A stretch of 9,181 nt of DNA from Mycobacteriaceae bacterium (GTDB lineage Bacteria; Actinomycetota; Actinomycetes; Mycobacteriales; Mycobacteriaceae): contig JAFAWC010000120.1 in the NCBI GenBank assembly GCA_019242135.1, positions 1-9,181 of the forward strand, written 5' to 3'. This document shows positions 1 through 6,080 of the stretch, in pieces; position 1 is the first letter of the stretch; each line of letters opens with the position of its first letter. A program made the position numbers and the translations under genes. The notes under the pieces were generated by a model, which searched no databases, was not told where the DNA came from, and worked only from the letters and a program-made list of their open reading frames with translations.

Positions 1-80
1 AGCGCTATCTTAGTTAGTTTTGCCTAATAGCCGCTGCCGCGGCCGAGGTGAGCGCCAACGCTGTTAATATTTCTAAGACA
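1..80 (+). promoter_or_regulatory. AT-rich promoter/leader of the GntR-SDR unit
   Basis: This stretch is much richer in A/T than the genes around it. It holds TATCTT at 6-11, which fits the mycobacterial TAnnnT -10 pattern, and TAATAT at 65-70, another -10-like hexamer shortly before the ATG at 81. Bases 3-23 match, in the same relative orientation, the elements at 4796-4816 and 8380-8400. The window edge cuts off any -35 region. Confidence 0.45.
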
Positions 81-887
81 ATGACAACGCAAGGAATCGG
101 CCTCGAAGTCCGCCGTCGGCTCTCGGCGCGCAGGACAGCCGAAATCATCGCCGATGAGCTTCGCAGGCAGATCATCGACGGTGAACTGGCCGACGGCGAC
201 CTCCTTCCGCGCCAGGAAGTGCTTGTCGAGCAGTTCAACGTCAGCCTGGTGTCGTTGCGGGAGGCGTTGCGGATCCTCGAGACCGAGGGCCTGGTGTCGG
301 TCCGCCGCGGCAACCGCGGGGGTGCGGTCGTGCACGCACCGGCGAAAGCCAGCGCGGCGTACATGCTGGGGCTGCTGCTGCAAAGCGATTACGTGCCGCT
401 GGCCGATCTCGGGACGGCGCTGCAGGAACTCGAGCCGACATGCGCGGCCCTGGCGGCGCGGCGACCCGACCGCGGCGAGGCGCTAATCCCGAGGCTGCGA
501 GAGATCAACGACGCGATGGCCGAGCACGTCGACGAAGGAGCCCGCTTCACCGAGATCGGCGGCCAATTCCACGACGAGGTGGTGCGTGGCTGCGGAAACC
601 ACACGATGATCGCCGTGGTGGGAAGCTTGGAGACGTTGTGGAACAGCCACTTACAGCAATGGGCGGATCGAACCGAAGCCCGGGGTGAATACCCCTCGAT
701 GAGCAAGCGGCGCATCGCGCTTAACACCCACAACAAGATCACCGACGCGATCCAGGCCGGCGACGGGGAACGTGCGCGGCGGCTGGCCGCGCGACACCTG
801 GCGGACACCCAGACCTATTTCATGGCGGGTGATCCCGAGCAGCGGATCGTGGCGCTGTCGCCGCAGGCGATGGCTCGGCGCCGCTGA
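81..887 (+). CDS. GntR/FadR-family transcriptional regulator
   Basis: This is a DNA-binding regulator expected to respond to a small acidic or CoA-type ligand. Numbered from the upstream GTG at 48, the winged helix-turn-helix spans about residues 28-97, including SLREALRILETEGLV and a wing ending RRGNRGGAVV. A helical FCD-type ligand domain follows (about 105-260), with the usual histidines at H175 (QFHDEV), H228 (THNKI) and H250 (ARHL). The position three residues before FH, often Asp in this family, is Gly171. I prefer the ATG at 81 (268 aa). The stretch 48-80 is AT-rich with A/T third positions, unlike the rest of the gene, so it is probably leader. GTG at 48 (279 aa) remains possible, and neither start has a convincing Shine-Dalgarno. 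The SDR gene starts 10 nt downstream, so the two are probably co-transcribed. By position it is the likely regulator of the whole island; this is inference. Confidence 0.88.
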   Translation: MTTQGIGLEVRRRLSARRTAEIIADELRRQIIDGELADGDLLPRQEVLVEQFNVSLVSLREALRILETEGLVSVRRGNRGGAVVHAPAKASAAYMLGLLLQSDYVPLADLGTALQELEPTCAALAARRPDRGEALIPRLREINDAMAEHVDEGARFTEIGGQFHDEVVRGCGNHTMIAVVGSLETLWNSHLQQWADRTEARGEYPSMSKRRIALNTHNKITDAIQAGDGERARRLAARHLADTQTYFMAGDPEQRIVALSPQAMARRR

Positions 888-891
888 AGGG
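886..891 (+). promoter_or_regulatory. Ribosome binding site of the SDR gene
   Basis: GAAGGG overlaps the stop codon of the regulator gene and lies 6 nt before the GTG at 898. It decides the SDR start and suggests translational coupling to the regulator. Confidence 0.6.
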
Positions 892-897
892 CGTTTT

Positions 898-1653
898 GTG
901 CGAACAGCTTTGATCACCGGGGGCAGCGGCGGCATCGGTAAAGCATGCGGCCGCAAGCTCGTCGACCTCGGCTACGACGTAGTGCTCACCGCCCGCCGCG
1001 AGGAACCCTTACGCCGGGCGGCTGAGGAGATGGGCGCACGATATGTCGTCGCCGATGCGGCGCGGCCGGACACGTTCGAACCCGCGGTGCGTGGCGCGGG
1101 CACCATCGACCTGCTCGTGCATGCCGCTGGGGTGCTCGGCGGAACATACGCCCGGAAGCAGACTTTCGAGCAGTGGCGGGCGACGATATCGGCCAACCTG
1201 GACTCGTGTTTCGCGGTCACGTCGGCGGCGCTGCCGACGATGAAGGCCGGCTCACGTTTCGTGTTCATCTCGTCGTCTGCCGCACACGAACCGATGCGGG
1301 CGAGAACGGCGTATTCGGCGTCGAAGGCCGGAATGAACGCATTCGCACGGGCGCTCGCGCTCGAAGTCGACCGGGACGGCATCACAGTCCATTTGGTGAC
1401 GCCAGGGCCCGTCGACACCGACATGCTGACCGACGTGCCGTTCGAGATGTATGCGATCCGGGCCACCGACGTGGCCGAGGCCGTGGCGTGGCTGGACACC
1501 GTCGACCCCTCCGTGGATGTGCCGGAGATCAGGATGCATGCGGTCACACGGGGACCGTGGGCGCGTGAGCCGGTGGTGCCTCTCGAGGTTTCGCGCCGCG
1601 GGACCGCCGAGAGTGGACTTGTTGCGCAGAAATCATCGAAAACTGGGCAATAA
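898..1653 (+). CDS. Classical short-chain dehydrogenase/reductase (SDR)
   Basis: This is a 251-aa NAD(P)-dependent oxidoreductase, a usual size for the family. It opens almost directly with the Rossmann motif TGGSGGIG (residues 7-14). HAAG (75-78) replaces the usual NNAG. Catalytic residues are N100, S126 within FISSSAA, Y139 and K143 in YSASK, followed by the TPG motif (168-170). Arg residues just after the second beta strand (TARREE, 31-36) suggest NADP(H) preference. The GTG start at 898 is chosen because GAAGGG lies 6 nt upstream and the Rossmann strand begins at residue 3. An upstream in-frame ATG would extend back into the regulator gene with no SDR-like sequence. The last 20 or so residues are low in complexity and overlap a stem-loop at 1601-1668. 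The protein probably oxidises or reduces a hydroxyl/keto intermediate; the substrate is unknown. Confidence 0.9.
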   Translation: MRTALITGGSGGIGKACGRKLVDLGYDVVLTARREEPLRRAAEEMGARYVVADAARPDTFEPAVRGAGTIDLLVHAAGVLGGTYARKQTFEQWRATISANLDSCFAVTSAALPTMKAGSRFVFISSSAAHEPMRARTAYSASKAGMNAFARALALEVDRDGITVHLVTPGPVDTDMLTDVPFEMYAIRATDVAEAVAWLDTVDPSVDVPEIRMHAVTRGPWAREPVVPLEVSRRGTAESGLVAQKSSKTGQ

Positions 1654-1668
1654 GTCCACGTTCGGTCC
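1601..1668. terminator. Nested stem-loop between convergent genes
   Basis: The outer arms GGACCG (1601-1606) and CGGTCC (1663-1668) enclose the inner arms GTGGACTT (1613-1620) and AAGTCCAC (1652-1659), with a 31-nt loop and small internal bulges. The structure spans the SDR stop codon and the 20-nt gap to the stop of the opposing SnoaL-like gene. It is placed to end transcription from both sides, though no T-tract is present. Termination is inference. Confidence 0.45.
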
Positions 1669-1673
1669 ATCCG

Positions 1674-2102
1674 TCAATCAGCGAGATAGACCTGAGATTC
1701 CATGTGGTGAAAGATCCGGTACTCGCCGCTGCGGCGAACCAGCAGCCACGTAATCCAGCTCGACCCGGTGCGTTCGAGGTCCGATTCCCGCCCGGTCAGA
1801 CGCCATCGACTGAGCAGAACTGCACGGGCGATCGCCTCGCGCGTCGTCTCGTCGCGCGCGATGTCGTATGCGTGCAGTTTCGAGGACACCGACGCCGAGT
1901 TGAGGCGACTGGCGAGCCGGGCCCAATGCCGCTCCAATTCATCGACCCCAACCAGCGGTGCCGGGTATTCGTCACCGATGTAGATCGGCTCAGGGCCGTC
2001 GCGTACCCAAAGATCCGATACACCAACAAAATCGAGGTTGCACCATCGCTTGTCGTATTCGCCCAGCAGATCGGTCAGCTCACTGGGCGGGTGGCTGTTC
2101 AC
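1674..2102 (-). CDS. SnoaL/NTF2-like small protein
   Basis: This 142-aa protein has the length and general character of a SnoaL/NTF2-like alpha+beta barrel. It starts with an amphipathic helix (SELTDLLGEYDKRWCN). A short segment with the feel of the family follows (LWVRDGPEPIYIGDEY, then LVGVDELERHWARLA), and a strand-rich C-terminal half has paired strands (SWITWLLVRR, EYRIFHHMESQVYL). Members include isomerases, dehydratases, hydrolases and non-catalytic binding proteins, so no reaction can be assigned. The start is GTG, with GAAGG 9 nt upstream, and lies inside the end of the preceding amidohydrolase gene (23-bp overlap), so it is the last cistron of a translationally coupled operon. It might act on, or hold, a product of the amidohydrolases. 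The family call rests on pattern only. Confidence 0.75.
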   Translation of the reverse strand: MNSHPPSELTDLLGEYDKRWCNLDFVGVSDLWVRDGPEPIYIGDEYPAPLVGVDELERHWARLASRLNSASVSSKLHAYDIARDETTREAIARAVLLSRWRLTGRESDLERTGSSWITWLLVRRSGEYRIFHHMESQVYLAD

Positions 2103-3273
2103 CTGGCAGCGCCTTCACCGTCGCAGGCAATCCGTAAAGCGCGGTCGCGTTACCACGCATGATCCGCTCACGCTGGTCCTTCGGGAACCGCTTTACCGCC
2201 CAAGCCGGCGAGTCGTAGCTCCAGTGCGGGTAGTCGGTGGAGAACATGAGGTTGTCGCCCAGATCCATCATCTCCAGATAGTTCCGGAACGCCACGGTGT
2301 CGACGTCTTCGATCGGCTGGGTGGTGAACCGCACGTGTTCGCGGACGTACTCCGACGGCCGGCGACGGACGTGCGGCAGATCACCACGGCGGTGTTCCCA
2401 GATGCGGTCCATCCGCCACATCGCCGGCAGCGCCCAGGTGAACCCGCCCTCGATGAACACCACCCGAAGGTCGGGATGACGGTCGAAGGCGCCGTCGAAG
2501 ACCAGACTCATCAGATGCGACACGTACAGCAGCGGCCACGACGCGAAGAAGTCGTGCCAGTGCGCCGGATTTCCCACTGGGTAGACCGGGATCAGCTCGA
2601 ACGGTGTCTGCCCCATCAGATGCGTGGCGATGGGTAAGCCATTGCGTGCCGCAGTCTCATACAACGGATCAAAATGCCCGCTGCCGAAGGGGATTCCCCT
2701 CGTCTGAGGTGTCATCAGCACCTGTGACATGTAGGGGTGACCGGCCCAGCGCTCGACCTCACGAGCCGCCTGGTCGGGGACCTGCGCGCTGACGCTGATC
2801 GACCCTCGCCAGCGGCCGTGCCAGTTGTTCTCGCCGAGCCAGACGTCGGCGAGCCAATCGTTATAGGTCGACTTCAATACATGCTCGGCCTGCGGCAGTT
2901 GCGCGTCGCACATCGGCTCCAGCGAGGCGATGCTGACTCCGGCCTCCAACAGCAACTGCTGTGCGGCGAAGTCCGGGTCGCTGCCCGCCGCACCACCGTT
3001 GGGCGGCGCGGCATCCACGCGAAGTGAGTGGGTCTTGAACGAGTCGGGCGTGTCGTAGAAATGCGACGTGGGCGTCACCGCATGACCGACCGGCCAGACC
3101 GTGTCTTTGTATTGCGCGGTCGCATAAGACTTCAGCACGTCGGCCGATACCGGCAACGGGTGCACGTCGGTGTCGACGATCGTGACGTCGATGTCGTCCA
3201 GGCGGACATCTTCTTCTCTGCGTTCTTCTCTTCGTTCTTCTCTGCGTTCTTCTCTTCGTTCCACCACCGTCAT
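2080..3273 (-). CDS. Amidohydrolase-2 (ACMSD-like) metalloenzyme, intact site, with RREE-repeat N-terminus
   Basis: This 397-aa TIM-barrel protein belongs to the amidohydrolase-2 group that includes ACMSD and related decarboxylases. Expected metal and active-site positions are present: D36 and H38 in DTDVHP (the DxH form of the usual HxH), H218 in IATHLMG, E275 in FIEGG and D347 in STDYPHW. The family-typical end GNATALYGL follows. Members of this group decarboxylate aromatic acids or hydrolyse C-C or C-N bonds; the substrate here is unknown. Residues 6-21 are four perfect RREE units. No in-frame ATG, GTG or TTG occurs between the repeat and the D36-H38 motif, so the repeat is probably translated from the ATG at 3273. 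That ATG overlaps the stop of the upstream paralogue by 4 bp (ATGA). It is clearly homologous to that paralogue, sharing NDWL, SEY, HVRF and YPHWS. Confidence 0.9.
   Translation of the reverse strand: MTVVERREERREERREERREEDVRLDDIDVTIVDTDVHPLPVSADVLKSYATAQYKDTVWPVGHAVTPTSHFYDTPDSFKTHSLRVDAAPPNGGAAGSDPDFAAQQLLLEAGVSIASLEPMCDAQLPQAEHVLKSTYNDWLADVWLGENNWHGRWRGSISVSAQVPDQAAREVERWAGHPYMSQVLMTPQTRGIPFGSGHFDPLYETAARNGLPIATHLMGQTPFELIPVYPVGNPAHWHDFFASWPLLYVSHLMSLVFDGAFDRHPDLRVVFIEGGFTWALPAMWRMDRIWEHRRGDLPHVRRRPSEYVREHVRFTTQPIEDVDTVAFRNYLEMMDLGDNLMFSTDYPHWSYDSPAWAVKRFPKDQRERIMRGNATALYGLPATVKALPGEQPPAQ
3211..3258 (-). repeat. Perfect 24-bp x2 (12-bp x4) in-frame tandem repeat
   Basis: On the + strand, TTCTTCTCTGCG and TTCTTCTCTTCG alternate twice with no mismatch, giving two identical 24-bp units. 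In the amidohydrolase frame this encodes RREE four times (residues 6-21). Changes in copy number by one unit would keep the frame. Confidence 0.95.
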
Positions 3274-4400
3274 GACAGACTTCCCTCGACTTCTTGAGAT
3301 GCTCTCCGCGCCAGCGGCTCATCGGCTTGCGATGCTCTTCGCGCAAACGGCTCTTCGGCTTGCGTTGCGATGCCGTAGAGCTCGCTCGCGTTTCGCCACA
3401 ACACCTTTTCGCGCTGCTCACTACCCAGCCCACTGGTAACGGCCTGTGGTGTCGACGCCGACCAGTGCGGATAACCCGACCCATACATCAGCAACTCGGC
3501 CTTGTCGGTGAAGTTTAACCAACGCGCGACATGTGTCTCGTCGGTGGGTCCGTCGAACGCCGACGAGCAGAACCGCACGTGGTCAGGAAGATATTCGCTG
3601 GGATACCGGTCGACCCAGGGCGTTTGGTCCCGCATCGACACCCAGAACGTGTCGAGCCGCCAGATCAACGGCGTGAGAATGTCGTAACCACCGTCAGCGA
3701 ACACGAATCGCAGCGCCGGATGCCGGCCGAAGACTCCCTCGATGATCAACGTTGCCAGATGCACGAAGTAGTTCAGTGGCATGAAAGCCGCGTAGCCGGG
3801 GTAGGTGAGGGCGTGCCCGGCGAACGTGGGCGGGTAATCCACCCCGTTGCCGCCGTTGATGTGGACAGCGACCGGCAGGTTGTGGGCGGCGGCCGCCTCC
3901 CAGATCGGCTCGAACATCGGCTTGCCGTAGGGCTCGCGGGACTGCAACGGGACACCGACCTGCACCATCTTCGGGTGCGTCGCAAGCCTTTCGATCTCAG
4001 CGACCGCGCCCCGGGGGTCCTCGGGGTTGACCCTGATGGTCCCCCGCAGCCGGTCGGTGGTGTCTCGGTCGACCCAGCGGTCCAGCAGCCAGTCGTTCAC
4101 GCCAGCGCAAATCCTGCTGTTGAGCAGATAGTCGGCGATGTTGCCGCGGGTCAACGGATTCAGGACGGCGTGCGTTGCGGCGCCGCCGTCGAACAGATGC
4201 GCGCACAGAGTATCCGGATCGGAACCGGGGTAATGGTCGCCATAGAGATCCTGGCGGTAGTCGCCGCCGGGAGCCTGGTACCACTGCTGTTCCACGTCGG
4301 GAATGGCGCGCAGCCGATAGGCGGGCGGCAGATAGTGCCGGATCTCCGCGTTATGCCGGAAATGGGGCTGCACGTTGGCGTCGATGACGAGATGGGTCAT
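3270..4400 (-). CDS. Amidohydrolase-2 paralogue with lost metal ligands (probable pseudoenzyme)
   Basis: This 376-aa protein is a full-length homologue of the downstream amidohydrolase, with the same order of segments: NDWL at 102-105, VAVHINGG at 177-184, a D249-W253 helix, SEYLPDHVRF and a terminal ASELYGI. The metal-site positions are replaced. The N-terminal DxDxH motif reads DANVQ (N9 and Q11), the C-terminal TDYP reads SGYP (G309), and the glutamate of EGG is Asp236. Only H180 remains of the usual set. It is therefore unlikely to bind metal in the standard way, yet the reading frame is intact and coupled by ATGA overlaps on both sides. A structural or regulatory partner of the downstream enzyme is the best guess. 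About 30 extra residues after ASELYGI carry two 11-aa repeats rich in Ala, Arg and Glu. Confidence 0.88.
   Translation of the reverse strand: MTHLVIDANVQPHFRHNAEIRHYLPPAYRLRAIPDVEQQWYQAPGGDYRQDLYGDHYPGSDPDTLCAHLFDGGAATHAVLNPLTRGNIADYLLNSRICAGVNDWLLDRWVDRDTTDRLRGTIRVNPEDPRGAVAEIERLATHPKMVQVGVPLQSREPYGKPMFEPIWEAAAAHNLPVAVHINGGNGVDYPPTFAGHALTYPGYAAFMPLNYFVHLATLIIEGVFGRHPALRFVFADGGYDILTPLIWRLDTFWVSMRDQTPWVDRYPSEYLPDHVRFCSSAFDGPTDETHVARWLNFTDKAELLMYGSGYPHWSASTPQAVTSGLGSEQREKVLWRNASELYGIATQAEEPFARRASQADEPLARRASQEVEGSLS
3298..3363 (-). repeat. 33-bp tandem duplication in the C-terminal tail of the upstream amidohydrolase
   Basis: Two adjacent 33-bp units (3298-3330 and 3331-3363) differ at four positions. 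They encode the 11-residue units QAEEPFARRAS and QADEPLARRAS. They lie beyond the family-typical end of the protein (ASELYGI). Each copy contains short self-complementary stretches such as TTGCG...CGCAA around 3327-3346. Confidence 0.9.
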
Positions 4401-4753
4401 GCGGTGAGGAACACCTCCCCGTCGCTGACGTCGACCTGGTAGCTGCGCACGTGCTTGCGGGGGTCAGCGACGCTCTGGCCGGTCGTGATGTCGTACTCCC
4501 ACTGGTGCCACGGGCACCGCAGGATGCGGCCTTCGCGCACATGCCGTAGCCCACCAGGAGCGTCGGGAGCGAATTCGTTGGTGCCACCGACGAAGCCCGC
4601 ACACAGCGGTGCGCCCTCGTGCGCGCAGTAGTTCGCGATCGCAAACAGCGAGCCGTCGATGTTGTACACGCCGACGCCGAATTTGCCGACCGGCACCAGC
4701 TTCATGGTGCCCGGAGGCAGGTCTTCGATCGCACAGATCGGCCGCCGACGCAT
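4397..4753 (-). CDS. Single-domain Rieske [2Fe-2S] ferredoxin-like protein
   Basis: This 118-aa electron-transfer protein is soluble, with no membrane segment. Numbered from the preceding GTG, the cluster ligands are C44 and H46 (YCAHEGAPLC) and C81 and H84 (CPWHQWEYD), the Rieske CxH...CxxH pattern. The spacing between the pairs is about 17 residues longer than in short aromatic-dioxygenase ferredoxins such as BphF. The extra part is a Gly/Pro/Ala-rich loop ending in LRHVREGRILR. The ATG at 4753 is chosen; the adjacent GTG at 4756 is in frame and would add one residue. It is the first cistron of the four-gene minus-strand operon and overlaps the next start by 4 bp (ATGA). No Rieske oxygenase alpha subunit is in the window. 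It may feed electrons to the divergent P450 or serve an enzyme encoded elsewhere. Confidence 0.9.
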   Translation of the reverse strand: MRRRPICAIEDLPPGTMKLVPVGKFGVGVYNIDGSLFAIANYCAHEGAPLCAGFVGGTNEFAPDAPGGLRHVREGRILRCPWHQWEYDITTGQSVADPRKHVRSYQVDVSDGEVFLTA

Positions 4754-4892
4754 CACCGACTCACCGCCTCACCCACGATTCCTTGACCTAGATTACCTAA
4801 AATAGTAAAGATAGTGCCATAGCGGTCTGCAGGAGCGCTTGGCGTCAGCTTGCATTCCGCACGACAGCACCCCCTGCCGCCGGGAGGCACGC
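4754..4892. promoter_or_regulatory. Divergent promoter region between the Rieske operon and the P450 operon
   Basis: This 139-nt stretch is AT-rich at 4779-4820. On the + strand, TTGACC (4783-4788) is a good -35 match, with -10-like TAAAGA 17 nt further on at 4806-4811. TAAAAT (4798-4803) is another candidate. On the minus strand TATCTT (4813-4808) and TATTTT (4804-4799) are -10 candidates for the Rieske operon. The shared 21-bp element (4796-4816) lies over these hexamers, so a protein bound there could control both directions. P450 leader length is about 70-80 nt by this reading. Confidence 0.55.
4882..4887 (+). promoter_or_regulatory. Ribosome binding site of the P450 gene
   Basis: GGGAGG lies 5 nt before the GTG at 4893 and is the strongest Shine-Dalgarno in the region, so it sets the P450 start. 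An alternative TTG at 4839 has AGGAG only 3 nt upstream, and its 18 extra codons do not resemble a P450 N-terminus. Confidence 0.7.
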
Positions 4893-6080
4893 GTGACGAT
4901 CACGTTGGACACGACGGGTGACCGTGATCCTTACCCGTACTTCACCCACATGCGGAATACCGAGCCCGTGTGGCGGGGCACGATCATGAACCACTCGATG
5001 TCGCCACCCGAACTCGTGCCCGCAGAGGAGTGGACGTTTTTCGACTTCAACAGTGTCTTCGCCGCATTCCGAGACGACGAGGTGTTCGGTTCCGAGCAAT
5101 ATAACGCGACAATCGGGTTGGTGTTCGGCCCAACGATTCTGGGTATGCACGGCAAGCAACACCAGGACCATCGGAGCCTGGTCGCCAAGGCATTCCGGCA
5201 GAGTGCGCTCGAGCGGTGGGAACCCGCCGTCATCGACCCGATCTGCGACACATTGGTCAACGAGATCAAAGACCACGGCGGCGCGGATCTGGTCGCCGCG
5301 GTGACGCTGGAGTTCCCGACCCGCGTCACCGCCGCGCTTCTCGGACTGCCGCAGCAGGACCTCGACTTGTTTCGGCGGTTGTCGTTCGATCTGATCTCGA
5401 TCTATGTGGACATCGAAGCGGGGCTGCGCGCTTCGGTTGAGCTGCAGGCTTACTTTCAGGAGCAGGTCGACCAGCGCCGCCGTGCGCCGACCAACGACAT
5501 CATCGGTGATCTGGTGGCCGCAGAAATCGACGGCGAGAAGCTCACCGATGATGCGATCATCTCGTTCCTGCGGCTGCTGTTGCCGGCCGGCCTGGAGACG
5601 ACGTATCGGTCATCGAGCAATCTGCTGTACCTGTTGTTGACGCATCCGGACCAACTCCGGGCGCTGGAAGCGCACCGTGACCTGATACCGGCCGCGATCG
5701 AGGAAGCGCTTCGCTACGAAACACCGCTCATCAGCGTCCCGCGCACAACTACCAGGGAGGTGGAAGTGCACGGCTGGACGATCCCCGCCGGTGCGCAGGT
5801 CAACCTGTGCATCGGTTCCGCCAACCGGGACGAAACGCGTTGGGAGGCCGCCGACACGTTCGACATCCACCGGCCGCGGCGCGCGCACATATCGTTCGCG
5901 GGCGGCATTCACAGCTGCCTGGGCATGCACCTGGCCAGAGTCGAAACGCGGGCGATGCTGTGCAGCCTGTTTAACCGCGTCACCGACCTGCAGCTGCTCA
6001 CCGACGACGACACCAGGATCGTCGGCTTCCCGTTCCGCTCACCGAAACACCTTCCCGTGACATTCCGCGCGGTCGCATGA
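4893..6080 (+). CDS. Bacterial cytochrome P450 monooxygenase
   Basis: This 395-aa soluble P450 (class I type, no membrane anchor) would insert one oxygen atom into a C-H bond using electrons from a ferredoxin. Numbered from the GTG at 4893, the C-helix motif HQDHR is at 90-94 and the I-helix oxygen-activation motif AGLETT at 232-237, with the Glu-Thr acid-alcohol pair at 235-236. The K-helix ExxR is E271-R274. The haem-binding loop FAGGIHSCLG has its thiolate at C342. All the diagnostic elements are intact. The gene ends in ATGA with the next gene, so P450 and alcohol dehydrogenase are translationally coupled. This suggests the P450 makes an alcohol that the dehydrogenase oxidises. No ferredoxin of the usual 3Fe-4S type and no reductase lies beside it. 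I cannot assign a CYP family or substrate. Confidence 0.95.
   Translation: MTITLDTTGDRDPYPYFTHMRNTEPVWRGTIMNHSMSPPELVPAEEWTFFDFNSVFAAFRDDEVFGSEQYNATIGLVFGPTILGMHGKQHQDHRSLVAKAFRQSALERWEPAVIDPICDTLVNEIKDHGGADLVAAVTLEFPTRVTAALLGLPQQDLDLFRRLSFDLISIYVDIEAGLRASVELQAYFQEQVDQRRRAPTNDIIGDLVAAEIDGEKLTDDAIISFLRLLLPAGLETTYRSSSNLLYLLLTHPDQLRALEAHRDLIPAAIEEALRYETPLISVPRTTTREVEVHGWTIPAGAQVNLCIGSANRDETRWEAADTFDIHRPRRAHISFAGGIHSCLGMHLARVETRAMLCSLFNRVTDLQLLTDDDTRIVGFPFRSPKHLPVTFRAVA

Noticed and set aside
772..897. SDR start at the upstream ATG at 772
   Set aside because: The extension runs out of frame through the regulator gene and is Arg/Trp-rich shadow sequence. The Rossmann strand begins right after the GTG at 898.
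2038..2637. A 199-codon + strand frame opposite the active amidohydrolase and the SnoaL-like gene
   Set aside because: It spans the overlap of two supported minus-strand genes and has no domain-like features.
3211..3363. CRISPR-like array
   Set aside because: The repeats are directly adjacent with no unique spacers, are only two to four units long, and lie in frame within genes.
3270..4400. Calling the inactive amidohydrolase a pseudogene
   Set aside because: The frame is open from start to stop, the length is normal, and the starts and stops of its neighbours depend on its ends. Loss is confined to metal-site positions, so a working pseudoenzyme fits better than decay.
3531..4442. A 303-codon + strand frame opposite the inactive amidohydrolase
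   Set aside because: The predicted protein is Val/Asp/Arg-rich without motifs, while the minus-strand frame has full family homology and is coupled at both ends.
4397..4756. Small subunit or fragment of a Rieske ring-hydroxylating oxygenase
   Set aside because: The protein is complete at about 119 aa and lacks the catalytic iron domain, and no oxygenase subunits are adjacent.
4783..4820. KstR or KstR2 steroid-regulator operator
   Set aside because: I looked for the published type of inverted repeat for these regulators and did not see a convincing match, so steroid control is not supported by the promoters here.
4839..4892. P450 start at the upstream TTG (18 extra residues)
   Set aside because: TTG is a weak start, AGGAG lies only 3 nt away, and the extra residues do not look like P450 sequence. 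GTG at 4893 has GGGAGG at good spacing.
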